NCBI GenBank assembly: GCA_900637675.1
Contig: LR134389.1
Coordinates: forward strand, 558,001-622,000
Direction: 5' to 3'
DNA length: 64,000 nucleotides
Origin: Streptococcus equi subsp. equi
GTDB lineage: Bacteria; Bacillota; Bacilli; Lactobacillales; Streptococcaceae
The translations under genes and the position numbers were made by a program. Shown in pieces: positions 26,474-35,297 of the stretch (within the stretch, counting starts at the first letter, position 1; each line of letters opens with the position of its first letter). The notes under the pieces were generated by a model. It made no database searches. It was not told the origin of the DNA and saw nothing but the letters and a program-made list of their open reading frames with translations.

Positions 26474-27424
26474 ATGACAAAACAAAAAATTGTTGTCGCA
26501 CTTGGAGGAAATGCAATCCTCTCAACAGACGCGTCAGCTAAGGCACAACAAGAGGCCTTGGTTTCGACATCAAAATCACTAGTGAAGTTAATCAAAGAAG
26601 GCCATGAGGTGATTATCACGCATGGCAATGGTCCGCAGGTTGGTAATCTCTTATTGCAGCAGGCAGCAGCTGATTCTGAGAAAAATCCAGCCATGCCATT
26701 AGATACCTGCGTTGCCATGACAGAAGGCAGCATTGGCTTTTGGTTAGTCAACGCCCTAGACAATGAGCTGCAAGCCCAAGGCATCACAAAGGAAGTGGCA
26801 GCAGTTGTCACCCAGGTCATTGTTGATGAAAATGACCCTGCCTTTAAAAATCCGACTAAACCAATTGGTCCTTTCTTAACCGAAGAAGACGCTAAAAAGC
26901 AAATGGCAGAATCAGGTGCTAGCTTTAAGGAGGACGCTGGTCGTGGCTGGCGTAAGGTGGTGCCATCACCAAAGCCAATTGGTATCAAAGAAGCTAATGT
27001 GATTAGAAGCTTAGTTGATTCTGGTGTTGTGGTGGTCAGTGCTGGTGGTGGCGGTGTGCCAGTTGTTAAAGACCCTGCAAGTAAAACGCTTACCGGTGTG
27101 GAAGCTGTTATTGATAAAGACTTTGCTAGCCAAACCCTTTCAGAATTGGTTGACGCTGATCTCTTTATTGTCTTGACAGGTGTTGATAATGTCTATGTTA
27201 ACTTTAACAAGCCTGATCAAAGAAAATTGGAAGAGGTAACGGTTTCTCAAATGAAGGAATACATCGCTCAGGACCAATTTGCTCCCGGAAGCATGCTGCC
27301 TAAGGTGGAGGCTGCAATTGCTTTTGTGGAAAACAAATCAAATGCCAAAGCTATCATCACATCGTTAGAAAATATTGACAATGTTCTCTCAGCAAATGCT
27401 GGTACACAAATTATCGCAGGCTAA
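26474..27424 (+). CDS. arcC: carbamate kinase
   Basis: Carbamate kinase transfers the phosphate of carbamoyl phosphate to ADP and gives the single ATP of the ADI pathway. The 316 residues are full length for the amino-acid-kinase fold. Motifs are [10 protein letters not shown] at the start, [32 protein letters not shown] and [11 protein letters not shown]. It is the last gene of the arc operon and is followed by a terminator. AAGATGAGGAG precedes the ATG. Confidence 0.97.
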   Translation: MTKQKIVVALGGNAILSTDASAKAQQEALVSTSKSLVKLIKEGHEVIITHGNGPQVGNLLLQQAAADSEKNPAMPLDTCVAMTEGSIGFWLVNALDNELQAQGITKEVAAVVTQVIVDENDPAFKNPTKPIGPFLTEEDAKKQMAESGASFKEDAGRGWRKVVPSPKPIGIKEANVIRSLVDSGVVVVSAGGGGVPVVKDPASKTLTGVEAVIDKDFASQTLSELVDADLFIVLTGVDNVYVNFNKPDQRKLEEVTVSQMKEYIAQDQFAPGSMLPKVEAAIAFVENKSNAKAIITSLENIDNVLSANAGTQIIAG

Positions 27425-27499
27425 TTCAGATGACTGCACAATGAGCTTAGGCTTTTGTGCTTTGATAGGTTTTAGCTGATAAGCTTGAAAAATTGATTT

Positions 27500-27536
27500 A
27501 AAAGGTTAAATTAGGTTAATTTAGCCTTTTCTTTTA
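27500..27536 (+). terminator. arc operon terminator
   Basis: AAAAGGTTAAAT pairs with ATTTAGCCTTTT (one G-U pair, short loop) and is followed by CTTTTACTTTT. It lies 76 bases after the arcC stop. Confidence 0.75.
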
Positions 27537-27643
27537 CTTTTAATCGGTGTATAATAAGCGTAATATTTTTTTATTTTTACTCATGATTAGAATGGTAAAA
27601 AATAAAGGTGACTTAGTCGCGAAAATGATTTAAAGGAGGAGCT

Positions 27644-28636
27644 ATGAAAAAAAGCTTTATTCATCAACAAGAGGAAATTTCCTTTGTTAAAAATACATTT
27701 ACGCAGTATTTGATTGCTAAGCTTGATGTTGTTGAGGTGCAAGGTCCTATTTTAAGTAGGGTCGGAGACGGCATGCAGGACAATTTATCTGGGGTTGAAA
27801 ATCCGGTATCTGTCCATGTCTTGAACATTCCTAATGCAACCTTTGAGGTGGTGCATTCGCTAGCAAAATGGAAGCGTCATACCTTAGCACGTTTTGGCTT
27901 TAATGAAGGTGAAGGTCTTGTGGTGAATATGAAAGCGCTCCGTCCTGATGAAGATTCGCTAGACCAGACGCATTCAGTGTATGTGGACCAGTGGGATTGG
28001 GAGAAGGTTATCCCTGATGGTCAGCGCAATCTAGCTTACCTCAAAGAAACTGTCGAAACGATTTACAAGGTTATCCGCTTGACAGAGCTAGCTGTTGAGG
28101 CACGCTATGATATTGAAGCTGTCTTGCCAAAGAAAATTACCTTCATTCACACCGAGGAGCTTGTTGCCAGATACCCTGATTTGACACCAAAGGAGCGTGA
28201 AAATGCTATCACAAAAGAATTTGATGCGGTATTTTTGATTGGTATTGGCGGTGTATTGCCAGATGGCAAGCCACATGACGGTCGTGCGCCAGACTATGAT
28301 GACTGGACCAGTGAGTCAGAAAATGGCTACCATGGCTTAAATGGTGATATTCTCGTTTGGAATGAGCAGCTAGGCACAGCCTTTGAGCTATTCTCAATGG
28401 GAATTCGTGTTGATGAAGAGGCTCTAAAGCGTCAGGTGGACATTACTGGAGATCAGGAACGCCTACAATTTGATTGGCACAAATCGCTGCTAAATGGTCT
28501 GTTCCCCCTAACCATCGGTGGAGGAATTGGTCAATCGCGTATGGCCATGTTTTTGCTTCGTAAAAAGCACATTGGAGAGGTCCAAACATCGGTGTGGCCA
28601 CAAGAGGTTCGCGATACCTACGACAATATTTTATAG
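27644..28636 (+). CDS. asnA: aspartate-ammonia ligase (ammonia-dependent asparagine synthetase)
   Basis: AsnA makes asparagine from aspartate, ammonia and ATP. The 330-residue chain is full length. It has the class-II synthetase-like features of the family: [18 protein letters not shown] near residue 43, and [21 protein letters not shown], a motif-3 analogue, near the C-terminus. A strong AAAGGAGGAG site precedes the ATG, and TATAAT at 27550-27555 is the probable -10 box. Standing next to the ADI operon, it could use the ammonia released there; that link is inference. Confidence 0.96.
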   Translation: MKKSFIHQQEEISFVKNTFTQYLIAKLDVVEVQGPILSRVGDGMQDNLSGVENPVSVHVLNIPNATFEVVHSLAKWKRHTLARFGFNEGEGLVVNMKALRPDEDSLDQTHSVYVDQWDWEKVIPDGQRNLAYLKETVETIYKVIRLTELAVEARYDIEAVLPKKITFIHTEELVARYPDLTPKERENAITKEFDAVFLIGIGGVLPDGKPHDGRAPDYDDWTSESENGYHGLNGDILVWNEQLGTAFELFSMGIRVDEEALKRQVDITGDQERLQFDWHKSLLNGLFPLTIGGGIGQSRMAMFLLRKKHIGEVQTSVWPQEVRDTYDNIL

Positions 28637-28644
28637 ATGATACG

Positions 28645-28678
28645 GAGGCTAGGTTTTTACCTATAGCCTCTATTTTTG
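28645..28678 (+). terminator. asnA terminator
   Basis: GAGGCTA (28645-28651) pairs with TAGCCTC (28664-28670), with an inner GGT/ACC extension, followed by TATTTTTG. It starts eight bases after the asnA stop. Confidence 0.85.
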
Positions 28679-28791
28679 TCCCTAAGTGATGCTTCATTAG
28701 AGCTCATTTAGTGCTAAGCAGGCTCGTCAGTTATATAATAGGTCAAAAATTTGAAAAAATGAATCATTTTTAAGGCTTGACACTAGATTTT

Positions 28792-28800
28792 TGTTATAAT
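28792..28800 (+). promoter_or_regulatory. extended -10 promoter placed directly at the rsmD start
   Basis: TGTTATAAT is an extended -10 element. Its last base is only 7 bases before the rsmD ATG at 28808, so transcription should begin at or one base from the start codon. No Shine-Dalgarno sequence lies between. A TTGACA at 28778-28783 is too close (11 bases) to act as its -35. Confidence 0.6.
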
Positions 28801-28807
28801 ATCAGTT

Positions 28808-29347
28808 ATGAGAATTGTATCAGGTGAATTTGGAGGGCGTCCCCTAAAAACGCTCGAAGGCAAGACTACTCGACCCACATCAGATAAGGTACGTGGCGCG
28901 ATTTTTAATATGATTGGTCCTTATTTTAAGGGCGGACGTGTCTTAGACTTGTTTGCTGGATCAGGTGGCCTATCAATAGAGGCTATTTCTAGGGGCATGT
29001 CAGAGGCAGTGCTGGTTGAGCGTGATCGTAAGGCGCAAGCCATTATCCAAGCCAATATTAAGATGACAAAAGCTAGCCAGCAATTTACGCTATTAAAAAT
29101 GAACGCTGAGCGTGCACTTGATCACTTATCCGGTCAGTTTGATGTGGTGTTTTTGGACCCACCTTATGCTAAGGAAACGATAGTAGCCAATATAGAGGCC
29201 TTGGTGGAGAAAAATCTTTTAAGCGACGATGTGATGATTGTTTGTGAGACGGATCGGTCGGTAGCTCTGCCAGAGGCAATTGCCTGGCTAGGGATCTGGA
29301 AAGAAAAACAATATGGAATTAGCAAGGTAACAGTATATGTCAGGTAA
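28808..29347 (+). CDS. rsmD: 16S rRNA (guanine966-N2)-methyltransferase
   Basis: RsmD methylates G966 of 16S rRNA. The 179-residue protein has the SAM motif VLDLFAGSGGLSIEA near residue 45 and the catalytic DPPY motif in VVFLDPPYAKE. The N-terminus MRIVSGEFGGRPLKT matches the family start, so the ATG at 28808 is secure although it has no ribosome-binding site. The -10 box ends seven bases upstream, implying a leaderless message. It overlaps coaD by 11 bases. Confidence 0.95.
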   Translation: MRIVSGEFGGRPLKTLEGKTTRPTSDKVRGAIFNMIGPYFKGGRVLDLFAGSGGLSIEAISRGMSEAVLVERDRKAQAIIQANIKMTKASQQFTLLKMNAERALDHLSGQFDVVFLDPPYAKETIVANIEALVEKNLLSDDVMIVCETDRSVALPEAIAWLGIWKEKQYGISKVTVYVR

Positions 29348-29837
29348 GATTGGACTTTATACAGGGTCATTTGACCCAGTGACAAATGGACACATGGATA
29401 TGATTAAGCGTGCTAGCCATTTGTTTGAGCATGTTTATGTCGGGATTTTTAACAATCCAAATAAGCAGAGCTTTTTTACTTTTGAGCTGCGAGCTCAAAT
29501 GCTAAGCGAAGCGGTTTGTGCCTTGCCAAATGTGACAGTGGTTTCTGCCGAGCATGGTCTTGCAGTTGACCTGGCTAGGGAGCTGTCTGTGACCCACCTT
29601 ATCCGAGGGCTTCGCAATACAGCTGATTTTGACTATGAGATAGGCTTAGAGTATTTTAATCATAGACTAGCCCCTGATATTGAGACCATTTACCTGATGG
29701 CGACTCATGACCTGCAGCCCGTTAGCTCCAGTCGTATCAGAGAGTTGATTGCATTTAGAGCGCCAATTACTGGTTTGGTTCCGCAGGCTGTTATTAATCA
29801 AGTGGAGAAAATGAATGAAAACAATAAAAAAAATTAA
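29337..29837 (+). CDS. coaD: phosphopantetheine adenylyltransferase
   Basis: CoaD catalyses the fourth step of coenzyme A synthesis, 4'-phosphopantetheine + ATP to dephospho-CoA. The 166 residues are full length. The nucleotidyltransferase signature TGSFDPVTNGHMD lies at residues 9-21 and the distal PVSSSRIREL motif near 130. It overlaps rsmD by 11 bases and sepM by 23, so translation of the three genes is probably coupled; this order is conserved in streptococci. Confidence 0.96.
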   Translation: MSGKIGLYTGSFDPVTNGHMDMIKRASHLFEHVYVGIFNNPNKQSFFTFELRAQMLSEAVCALPNVTVVSAEHGLAVDLARELSVTHLIRGLRNTADFDYEIGLEYFNHRLAPDIETIYLMATHDLQPVSSSRIRELIAFRAPITGLVPQAVINQVEKMNENNKKN

Positions 29838-30852
29838 ATGGTGGCTGATTGGCTTTGTTGCCTTGCTTTTTCTACTGTTGACACTGTTTTTCCCCTTGCC
29901 TTATTATATTGAAATGCCAGGTGGAGCCTATGATATTCGCTCGGTATTGACTGTCAATGGCAAAGAGGATAAGGAAAAGGGAGCTTATCAGTTTGTTGTA
30001 GTGAGCCTCAGTCGGGCCACCTTGGCTAAATTGCTCTATGCTTGGCTAACGCCTTTCACTGAGATTAGCACCATGGAAGATACTACTGGTGGCTATAGCG
30101 ATGCTGACTACCTGCGAATTAATCGCTTTTATATGGAAACCTCTCAAAACAGCGCTGTTTATCAGGCCCTTACTCTAGCAGGCAAGGAGGTAAGCTTTGA
30201 TTATAAGGGTGTTTATGTCTTAGACGTCAGCAAGGATTCTAGCTTTAAAGGTGTGCTGCACCTAGCAGATACAGTGACAGGTGTCAATGGTAAAACATTT
30301 ACAACGTCTGCCGATCTGATTGATTATGTTTCTCATTTGACCTTGGGAGATGAGGTGCAGGTACAATTTACAACCGCTGGTGAGTCAAAGACTGAAAAAG
30401 GAAAGATTATTAAGCTTAAAAACGGTAAAAATGGGATTGGCATTACCCTGACAGACCACACACAGGTCATTTCTGGTGATGAGGTCGACTTTAGCACTGG
30501 AGGTGTGGGTGGACCAAGTGCAGGCTTGATGTTTACTCTTGATATTTATGATCAAATCAATCACGAAGACTTGCGCAAGGGACGTGTGATTGCTGGTACA
30601 GGAACCATTGGCAAGGATGGAAAAGTTGGAGATATTGGCGGGGCGGGCCTAAAGGTGGCTGCCGCCGCCGCTGCTGGTGCTGATATTTTCTTTGTTCCAA
30701 ATAATCCTGTGCATAAGGACGTCAAAAAAGCAAATCCTAAGGCTATTAGCAATTACGAGGAGGCTAAAAAAGCAGCTAAACGACTAAAGACAGCAATGAA
30801 AATTATTCCTGTGAAAACCGTTCAAGATGCTATAAGCTACCTTAAAAAATAG
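29815..30852 (+). CDS. sepM: SepM-like membrane PDZ-Lon (S16) protease
   Basis: The 345-residue protein has an N-terminal membrane anchor (about 9-28), a PDZ domain (about 125-205, GVLHLADTVTGVNGK) and an S16 Lon-type protease domain. In the latter the nucleophile Ser is in GGVGGPSAGLMFTLDIYD and the Lys general base in GAGLKVAAAAAAGADI. Homologues are YlbL in Bacillus and SepM in S. mutans, which trims the competence-stimulating peptide. The substrate here is unknown. The start lies inside the end of coaD. Confidence 0.92.
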   Translation: MKTIKKIKWWLIGFVALLFLLLTLFFPLPYYIEMPGGAYDIRSVLTVNGKEDKEKGAYQFVVVSLSRATLAKLLYAWLTPFTEISTMEDTTGGYSDADYLRINRFYMETSQNSAVYQALTLAGKEVSFDYKGVYVLDVSKDSSFKGVLHLADTVTGVNGKTFTTSADLIDYVSHLTLGDEVQVQFTTAGESKTEKGKIIKLKNGKNGIGITLTDHTQVISGDEVDFSTGGVGGPSAGLMFTLDIYDQINHEDLRKGRVIAGTGTIGKDGKVGDIGGAGLKVAAAAAAGADIFFVPNNPVHKDVKKANPKAISNYEEAKKAAKRLKTAMKIIPVKTVQDAISYLKK

Positions 30853-31251
30853 AAGCAATGCGAAGCAGGCTAATAGGGCATGCTCTGTCTTGCTTCTAGT
30901 TGGTGGAATTTAGCTAGCTCAAAGGTCTTGAGACCTAAGCATAAGGTCTAGACAGTATTCTAGAGCTAGACCTTATGCTTGATCCTGAACAAGGAAGACC
31001 GCCAAAGAAGAACAAAATCCTCAGGCCAAAAGAGCCCGTAGGGAAATATTGCCATTATCTATCAAGGCTTTTTGAAGAAAATCACTTAAAGACAGTAGGG
31101 CGTTAGGCTTTACTGTCTTAGTTTTTCTTGCCTGAAGTCATGGCTGCTGATGATGTTACATCAAGGCTTACTAGCCAGCAGAGCACAAGGAGCAGCTTTG
31201 GCTTAGGTTTATTTTCTCTGCTGACTAGTAAAGAAGGTTGCTGTCAGTCTG
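30853..31251. other. intergenic region after sepM, no gene seen
   Basis: The stretch holds two inverted repeats. AGAAGCAA with TTGCTTCT (about 30851-30898) follows the sepM stop and could be a terminator stem, though no T-run follows. A longer perfect stem at 30937-30980 is listed separately. Short open frames lack ribosome-binding sites. The promoter of yutD begins at the right border. Confidence 0.6.
30937..30980. repeat. perfect 15-bp inverted repeat
   Basis: AAGCATAAGGTCTAG (30937-30951) is exactly complementary to CTAGACCTTATGCTT (30966-30980), with a 14-base loop. No T-run follows on either side, so it is not an ordinary terminator. It is preceded by the smaller palindrome GGTCTTGAGACC (30924-30935). 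Confidence 0.75.
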
Positions 31252-31280
31252 CTTACAAAAACCTAAAAATAGTGTATAAT
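31252..31280 (+). promoter_or_regulatory. promoter of yutD-rlmN
   Basis: CTTACA (31252-31257) and TATAAT (31275-31280) are 17 bases apart. The predicted start near 31287 gives an untranslated leader of about 127 bases before yutD. Confidence 0.65.
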
Positions 31281-31286
31281 AGGTAG

Positions 31287-31413
31287 GCTATGGGCTGTCA
31301 GGAGTCGCTAGCCTGCTTACCCAGACCAGCCCTTTGAGAAGAGCAAGCATGGCTCTTCTCAGAATAACCCAGGATTAACAGACATCAAAATTAATGCTAA
31401 GGAAAGGAGCTAT
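31287..31413 (+). promoter_or_regulatory. candidate structured leader RNA of yutD-rlmN
   Basis: The leader contains AGGCTA/TAGCCT, GGGCTG/CAGCCC and a perfect GAGAAGAGC/GCTCTTCTC hairpin. The first two pairings partly compete. AAAGGAG of yutD follows after an unpaired A-rich stretch. I do not recognise a known riboswitch class. Confidence 0.4.
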
Positions 31414-32028
31414 ATGAAAAGAGATATTTTACCAGAGATGTATAATTACAATAAATTTCCCGGTCCGGAATTTATTCATTTTGATCATTATGTCAAGGCT
31501 GAAGGCATTGAGTTATTGCTGCTGAAAAATGAAAAAAATGCTTTTAACACAACGAGCTTTGGTCAGCGCTTCACAGAGATATTATTAAAGTATGACTATA
31601 TTGTTGGAGATTGGGGCAATGAACAGCTGCGTCTCAAGGGCTTTTACAAGGATCATCATGATGTCAAAAAAGCTAGTCGTATTTCTCGCCTAGAAGACTA
31701 TATTAAAGAATTTTGTAACTTTGGCTGTGCCTATTTTGTTTTGGAAAACCCTAATCCCAAGGACATGCCAAAAGAGGAGGAAAGGCCATCAAGGCGCAGG
31801 AAATCGTCTAAAGCCAATCGCCGCAGAAATCAGCCTCAGCATAGTCAGCAGGCACCTGCTAAAGACAACTTCAAAAAGCTAACCAAGGATAGGTCAGCGG
31901 ACAAGCCAAGCTTTACCAGCAAAAAGCGCCCAGCTCCTAATAAGACCAAGGGAAACCAAAGGCGCTCTCGTACTAGTCAACTGAACCATAAAACGGATCA
32001 CTTTATCATCAGAAAGAAGGACAATTAA
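31414..32028 (+). CDS. yutD: YutD family protein (DUF1027)
   Basis: A 204-residue protein. The N-terminal 110 residues form the conserved YutD domain, with MYNYNKFPGPEFIHFDHYVK, FNTTSFGQRFTEILLKYDYI and GDWGNEQLRLKGFY. The C-terminal 90 residues are a low-complexity basic tail rich in Lys, Arg, Gln and Ser that looks like a nucleic-acid-binding extension. The function is unknown. It is followed after 3 bases by rlmN, an arrangement conserved in streptococci, which with the basic tail hints at ribosome-related work. It has a good AAAGGAG site and a long structured leader. Confidence 0.85.
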   Translation: MKRDILPEMYNYNKFPGPEFIHFDHYVKAEGIELLLLKNEKNAFNTTSFGQRFTEILLKYDYIVGDWGNEQLRLKGFYKDHHDVKKASRISRLEDYIKEFCNFGCAYFVLENPNPKDMPKEEERPSRRRKSSKANRRRNQPQHSQQAPAKDNFKKLTKDRSADKPSFTSKKRPAPNKTKGNQRRSRTSQLNHKTDHFIIRKKDN

Positions 32029-32031
32029 TCT

Positions 32032-33114
32032 ATGAAACCATCAATCTATGGCCTAACGCGCGACGAGCTAATTGCTTGGGCGATTGACAATGGTCAAAAG
32101 GCATTCAGAGCGACACAGATTTGGGACTGGCTTTACAGAAAACGGGTTCAATCCTTTGATGAAATGACTAACATTTCTAAGGAATTTGTTGCCATTCTAA
32201 AGGACAGCTTTTGTATTAATCCCTTGAAGCAGCGTGTTGCTCAGGAATCAGCTGATGGAACGGTTAAGTATTTGTTTGAATTGCCAGATGGTATGCTGAT
32301 TGAAACGGTTTTGATGCGTCAGCACTATGGGCAGTCGGTCTGTGTAACTACGCAGGTTGGCTGTAATATAGGCTGCACCTTCTGCGCTAGTGGCTTGATT
32401 AAAAAGCAACGGGATTTAAACAGTGGTGAAATCACTGCACAAATTATGATGGTGCAAAACTATTTTGATAAGCGTGCTCAAGACGAACGTGTCAGCCATG
32501 TTGTTGTGATGGGGATTGGAGAGCCCTTTGATAATTATCAAAATGTGATGACCTTTCTTCGGACGATCAATGATGATCATGGGCTTGCTATTGGTGCTCG
32601 TCACATTACTGTTTCAACCTCAGGCTTGGCTCACAAGATTCGTGAATTTGCCAATGAAGGAGTCCAAGTTAATCTGGCTGTGTCACTGCATGCACCTAAT
32701 AATGAGCTGCGCTCAAGTATCATGAGGATCAATCGTTCCTTCCCACTTGATAAGCTCTTTTCAGCAATCGAATATTACATTGAAACAACTAATCGTCGTG
32801 TGACCTTTGAGTATATCATGCTTAATAAGGTTAATGATGGGGTAGAGCAGGCACAGGAATTGGCAGATTTGACCAAAAGGATTCGCAAGCTGTCTTATGT
32901 TAACCTGATTCCCTATAATCCTGTCTCAGAGCATGACCAATACAGTAGAAGTCCTAAGGAGCGTGTGGCAGCCTTTTATGACATTCTAAAGAAAAATGGA
33001 GTGAACTGTGTCGTTCGTCAGGAGCATGGTACAGATATTGATGCTGCCTGCGGTCAGCTGCGCTCTAATACCATGAAAAAGGACCGACAAAAAGCAGCAG
33101 CTGCAAGGACATGA
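32032..33114 (+). CDS. rlmN: dual-specificity 23S rRNA A2503 / tRNA A37 C2-methyltransferase (radical SAM)
   Basis: RlmN methylates C2 of A2503 in 23S rRNA and A37 in tRNAs by a radical-SAM, ping-pong mechanism. The 360-residue protein has an N-terminal accessory domain, the cluster motif [12 protein letters not shown] near residue 108-119, MGIGEPFDN, and the C-terminal catalytic Cys in [11 protein letters not shown] that carries the methyl group. It starts 3 bases after yutD. No lesions are visible. Confidence 0.95.
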   Translation: MKPSIYGLTRDELIAWAIDNGQKAFRATQIWDWLYRKRVQSFDEMTNISKEFVAILKDSFCINPLKQRVAQESADGTVKYLFELPDGMLIETVLMRQHYGQSVCVTTQVGCNIGCTFCASGLIKKQRDLNSGEITAQIMMVQNYFDKRAQDERVSHVVVMGIGEPFDNYQNVMTFLRTINDDHGLAIGARHITVSTSGLAHKIREFANEGVQVNLAVSLHAPNNELRSSIMRINRSFPLDKLFSAIEYYIETTNRRVTFEYIMLNKVNDGVEQAQELADLTKRIRKLSYVNLIPYNPVSEHDQYSRSPKERVAAFYDILKKNGVNCVVRQEHGTDIDAACGQLRSNTMKKDRQKAAAART

Positions 33115-33509
33115 TGACTTGGTCAAGGTTGCTGATTTGATTGATAGGAGATGGAGATAAAAATCTGACCTCAAATAAAGCAAACAAATAGGTCTAGTTT
33201 TCTGAGATCCCGAAAGCAGGTCTTGTTCGTTTTTTAATGAATGAGACTAGGTCATAAAGTACATGCGTTAAGAATGTCTAAAGTGCAGCTCTTTTTGTCC
33301 CAGCCTCCCTCTTTTATCTTGGTAGCAGTTGTCAAGTAATTGCTAAGCAACAGTGTTTTATCTTTATTGGCTGTAAAAAAAGATATAGTGCCTTTATTCA
33401 CACCTTTTCTGAATCACTTGAGCCTTGTTCTGACCGCTCCTTTTGGTGCTTCTGATCCATATAGCCTAAGCTTTTCAGAGCTATGAATCGAGGCAAAATA
33501 ATAGGTGTT
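33115..33509. other. intergenic region, no gene seen
   Basis: The stretch after rlmN holds only short frames without start signals. T-rich runs near 33229-33236 could end the rlmN transcript, but I see no clean stem there. Confidence 0.6.
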
Positions 33510-33545
33510 AGCCCTAGCTGCTTGATGTAGCTAGGGCTTTTGTGA
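33510..33545. terminator. terminator at the 3' side of the prepilin peptidase gene
   Basis: AGCCCTAGCT (33510-33519) is exactly paired with AGCTAGGGCT (33529-33538), followed by TTTG on the plus side. It abuts the stop of the minus-strand gene and probably works in both directions. Confidence 0.75.
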
Positions 33546-33546
33546 C

Positions 33547-34188
33547 CTAGCTGCCAGTGAGCCTTTCAAATAGCAATATGGCTATAAGGCCCAGTGTCAG
33601 ATAGGGAATAAAAGGGATTTTCTTAGTTTGTAGAAGTAGGCAGGCTAGAATTCCGATCAGACTGGCAATTTGGACGATCCATAACAAAGAGCTAAGCTTG
33701 ACCACAAGAGCAAGATTAGCTAGGTAAAGAAAATCTCCGGCACCAATATTGATAGGAAAAGCTACGCTTAGCAGTGCAAGCAAAAGCAATAGCACTGTTA
33801 ACAGGTTAATGCTATAAAATGGCAGCAGAAACAAAAAGCTCATCAGCCAGATGAGCAAAGGATACTCTTGACTGTCTAAATCAAAAAAGCACAGTAGCAA
33901 AGAGAAGCATAGGAGATAAAGCTGTGTCCAGGTCAAGCCGCAAAGGGCAGCCAGTCCGAAAATGAGGCTGGTGATTATTTCTAAATAAGGAAGCATAACC
34001 CAGTGCTTTTGTTCATGCTTAGAGTTGTAAGTGGGCTTTGCCATAGGAAAAAAGAGGCTTGAAAGATGAAGTTGACCTATATAGAGCTTGACCCAAGCCT
34101 TTGCTTGCTGTTCAGAAAACAGGTTAAGTATTAGCCGAAAGAGGTTTCCCACAAGAAAACCACAATAGCAATAAAAAATAGTGTTCAT
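33547..34188 (-). CDS. comC: type IV prepilin peptidase (A24 family, ComC/CilC-like)
   Basis: The 213-residue, very hydrophobic protein has about seven membrane segments. The two aspartates of A24 aspartic peptidases are visible in CFFDLDSQEYPLLIW and in NIGAGDFLYL. The enzyme cleaves and N-methylates competence pseudopilins such as ComGC. The N-terminal methylase-type domain is short and lacks the CXXC pairs of proteobacterial PilD, as is usual in streptococci. It is a single gene, divergent from dpr and closed by its own terminator. Confidence 0.82.
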   Translation of the reverse strand: MNTIFYCYCGFLVGNLFRLILNLFSEQQAKAWVKLYIGQLHLSSLFFPMAKPTYNSKHEQKHWVMLPYLEIITSLIFGLAALCGLTWTQLYLLCFSLLLCFFDLDSQEYPLLIWLMSFLFLLPFYSINLLTVLLLLLALLSVAFPINIGAGDFLYLANLALVVKLSSLLWIVQIASLIGILACLLLQTKKIPFIPYLTLGLIAILLFERLTGS

Positions 34189-34218
34189 ACTTATTTATCC
34201 GAAAAACAATTTAAATTC

Positions 34219-34247
34219 TTGCAATATTTTAAAAAACGGTGTACAAT
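34219..34247 (+). promoter_or_regulatory. promoter of dpr
   Basis: TTGCAA (34219-34224) and TACAAT (34242-34247) have a 17-base spacer; the predicted start near 34254 lies just before the PerR-like box. Confidence 0.7.
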
Positions 34248-34259
34248 GAAACTATAAAA

Positions 34260-34274
34260 CGAGAATGATTCTAA
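34260..34274 (+). promoter_or_regulatory. PerR box in the dpr leader
   Basis: CGAGAATGATTCTAA matches the PerR consensus TTANAATNATTNTAA at all defined positions except the first two. It lies just downstream of the predicted transcription start, where bound PerR would block. PerR control of dpr is known in S. pyogenes and S. suis. Confidence 0.75.
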
Positions 34275-34395
34275 ATAAGCTGTTGATACTTATCTGAATT
34301 GGCTCGTTATCGTCGAATGGAGCTGACAAGAGAGTGACTTTTCTTGCTGCATACCATTCATGCCCTTTTATATCTATCAGTAAGGAGAGTTTATT

Positions 34396-34925
34396 ATGAC
34401 AAACACACTCGTTGAAAACATTTATGCATCAGTAACTCATAATATTTCTAAAAAAGAAGCATCAAAAATGAAAAAACCAAGGCTGTTTTAAATCAAGCAG
34501 TAGCAGATCTATCTGTAGCAGCTTCAATTGTTCATCAGGTTCATTGGTACATGCGTGGTCCTGGCTTTTTATACCTGCACCCTAAGATGGATGAGCTATT
34601 AGACCGCTTGAACGCGAACCTAGATGAGATGAGTGAGCGCTTGATTACTATTGGTGGGGCACCCTACTCAACCCTAGAGGAGTTTTCACAGCATTCTAAG
34701 CTAGATGAAACAAAGGGAAGCTATGATAAGTCAGTAGCTCAGCATTTAGCTCGTTTGGTAGAGGTTTACCTTTACCTTACCAGTCTTTATCAGGTTGGTT
34801 TAGACATTACTGATGAAGAGGGTGATGCTGCTTCAAATGATTTGTTCACAGCAGCAAAGGCTGACGCTGAAAAGACTATTTGGATGCTACAGGCAGAGCG
34901 TGGTCAAGGTCCTGCTATTTTCTAA
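34396..34925 (+). CDS. dpr: Dps-like peroxide resistance protein Dpr, frameshifted as read
   Basis: Dpr is a 12-subunit ferritin-like shell that stores iron and stops Fenton chemistry. The ATG at 34396 (site AAGGAG) opens [20 protein letters not shown] and loses frame in the A5 run at 34464-34468; one more A restores [17 protein letters not shown] and the full chain of about 176 residues. The ferroxidase region is present: [22 protein letters not shown] holds the His, and DEMSERL the following acidic residues. As written only the frame from 34551 is open. The gene matters greatly for aerotolerance in catalase-negative streptococci, so a base-call error is likely. Confidence 0.85.
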
Positions 34926-34950
34926 AGCGTCATACAACTGATATAACATA

Positions 34951-34986
34951 AAAAAGGCAGAGCGTGGTATAGCCCTGTCTTTTTAA
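34951..34986 (+). terminator. dpr terminator
   Basis: AAAAAGGCAG (34951-34960) pairs with CTGTCTTTTT (34975-34984) with one G-U pair; it begins 25 bases after the dpr stop. Confidence 0.8.
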
Positions 34987-35260
34987 CGCCTTTAAAGTCA
35001 GCTATTAGTGCTAGTGATGTCAGGTCTCACAGCTTTTTTATGATGGATGACCAACATTTTTAGACCTTGTCACCACAGCAGAGCATGTGGCATTTAGTCC
35101 ACCTTGGGCTCACGTCGATGGTCTTACTTATGATATATCAAGGCTTGTGACATTACCGTTGCCTTTTATCTTCAGTCTGAGCTGCTGGTTCCTACTGCTG
35201 ATGCTGCTTGATAGTGTTATAGTGATTTTCAGAAATATGGAAAGCGATTGCATAATTGTC
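34987..35260. other. intergenic region between dpr and yqgQ, no gene seen
   Basis: No open frame here has a credible start and ribosome-binding site; a 63-codon frame at 35087-35278 is hydrophobic but lacks start signals and runs into the yqgQ promoter. Confidence 0.6.
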
Positions 35261-35289
35261 TTGAAATCTCATGCGTAATTTGCTAAAAT
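35261..35289 (+). promoter_or_regulatory. strong promoter adjoining the yqgQ start codon
   Basis: TTGAAA (35261-35266) and TAAAAT (35284-35289) have a 17-base spacer. The yqgQ ATG is at 35298, only eight bases after the -10 box, so the message would have almost no leader. Confidence 0.75.
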
Positions 35290-35297
35290 CTAGTTAT

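Noticed and set aside
26320..26988. Minus-strand frame of 222 codons over arcC
   Set aside because: It is the antisense shadow of the well-supported arcC and of the end of the peptidase gene; low-complexity composition.
28778..28800. TTGACA at 28778 as -35 partner of the TATAAT at 28795
   Set aside because: The spacer is 11 bases, too short; the extended -10 element explains the promoter better.
31287..31413. Known riboswitch class (for example preQ1-II) in the yutD leader
   Set aside because: No conserved core of a known class was recognised, and the downstream genes do not fit a known ligand.
35087..35278. 63-codon hydrophobic frame upstream of yqgQ
   Set aside because: No ribosome-binding site, and its end overlaps the yqgQ promoter.
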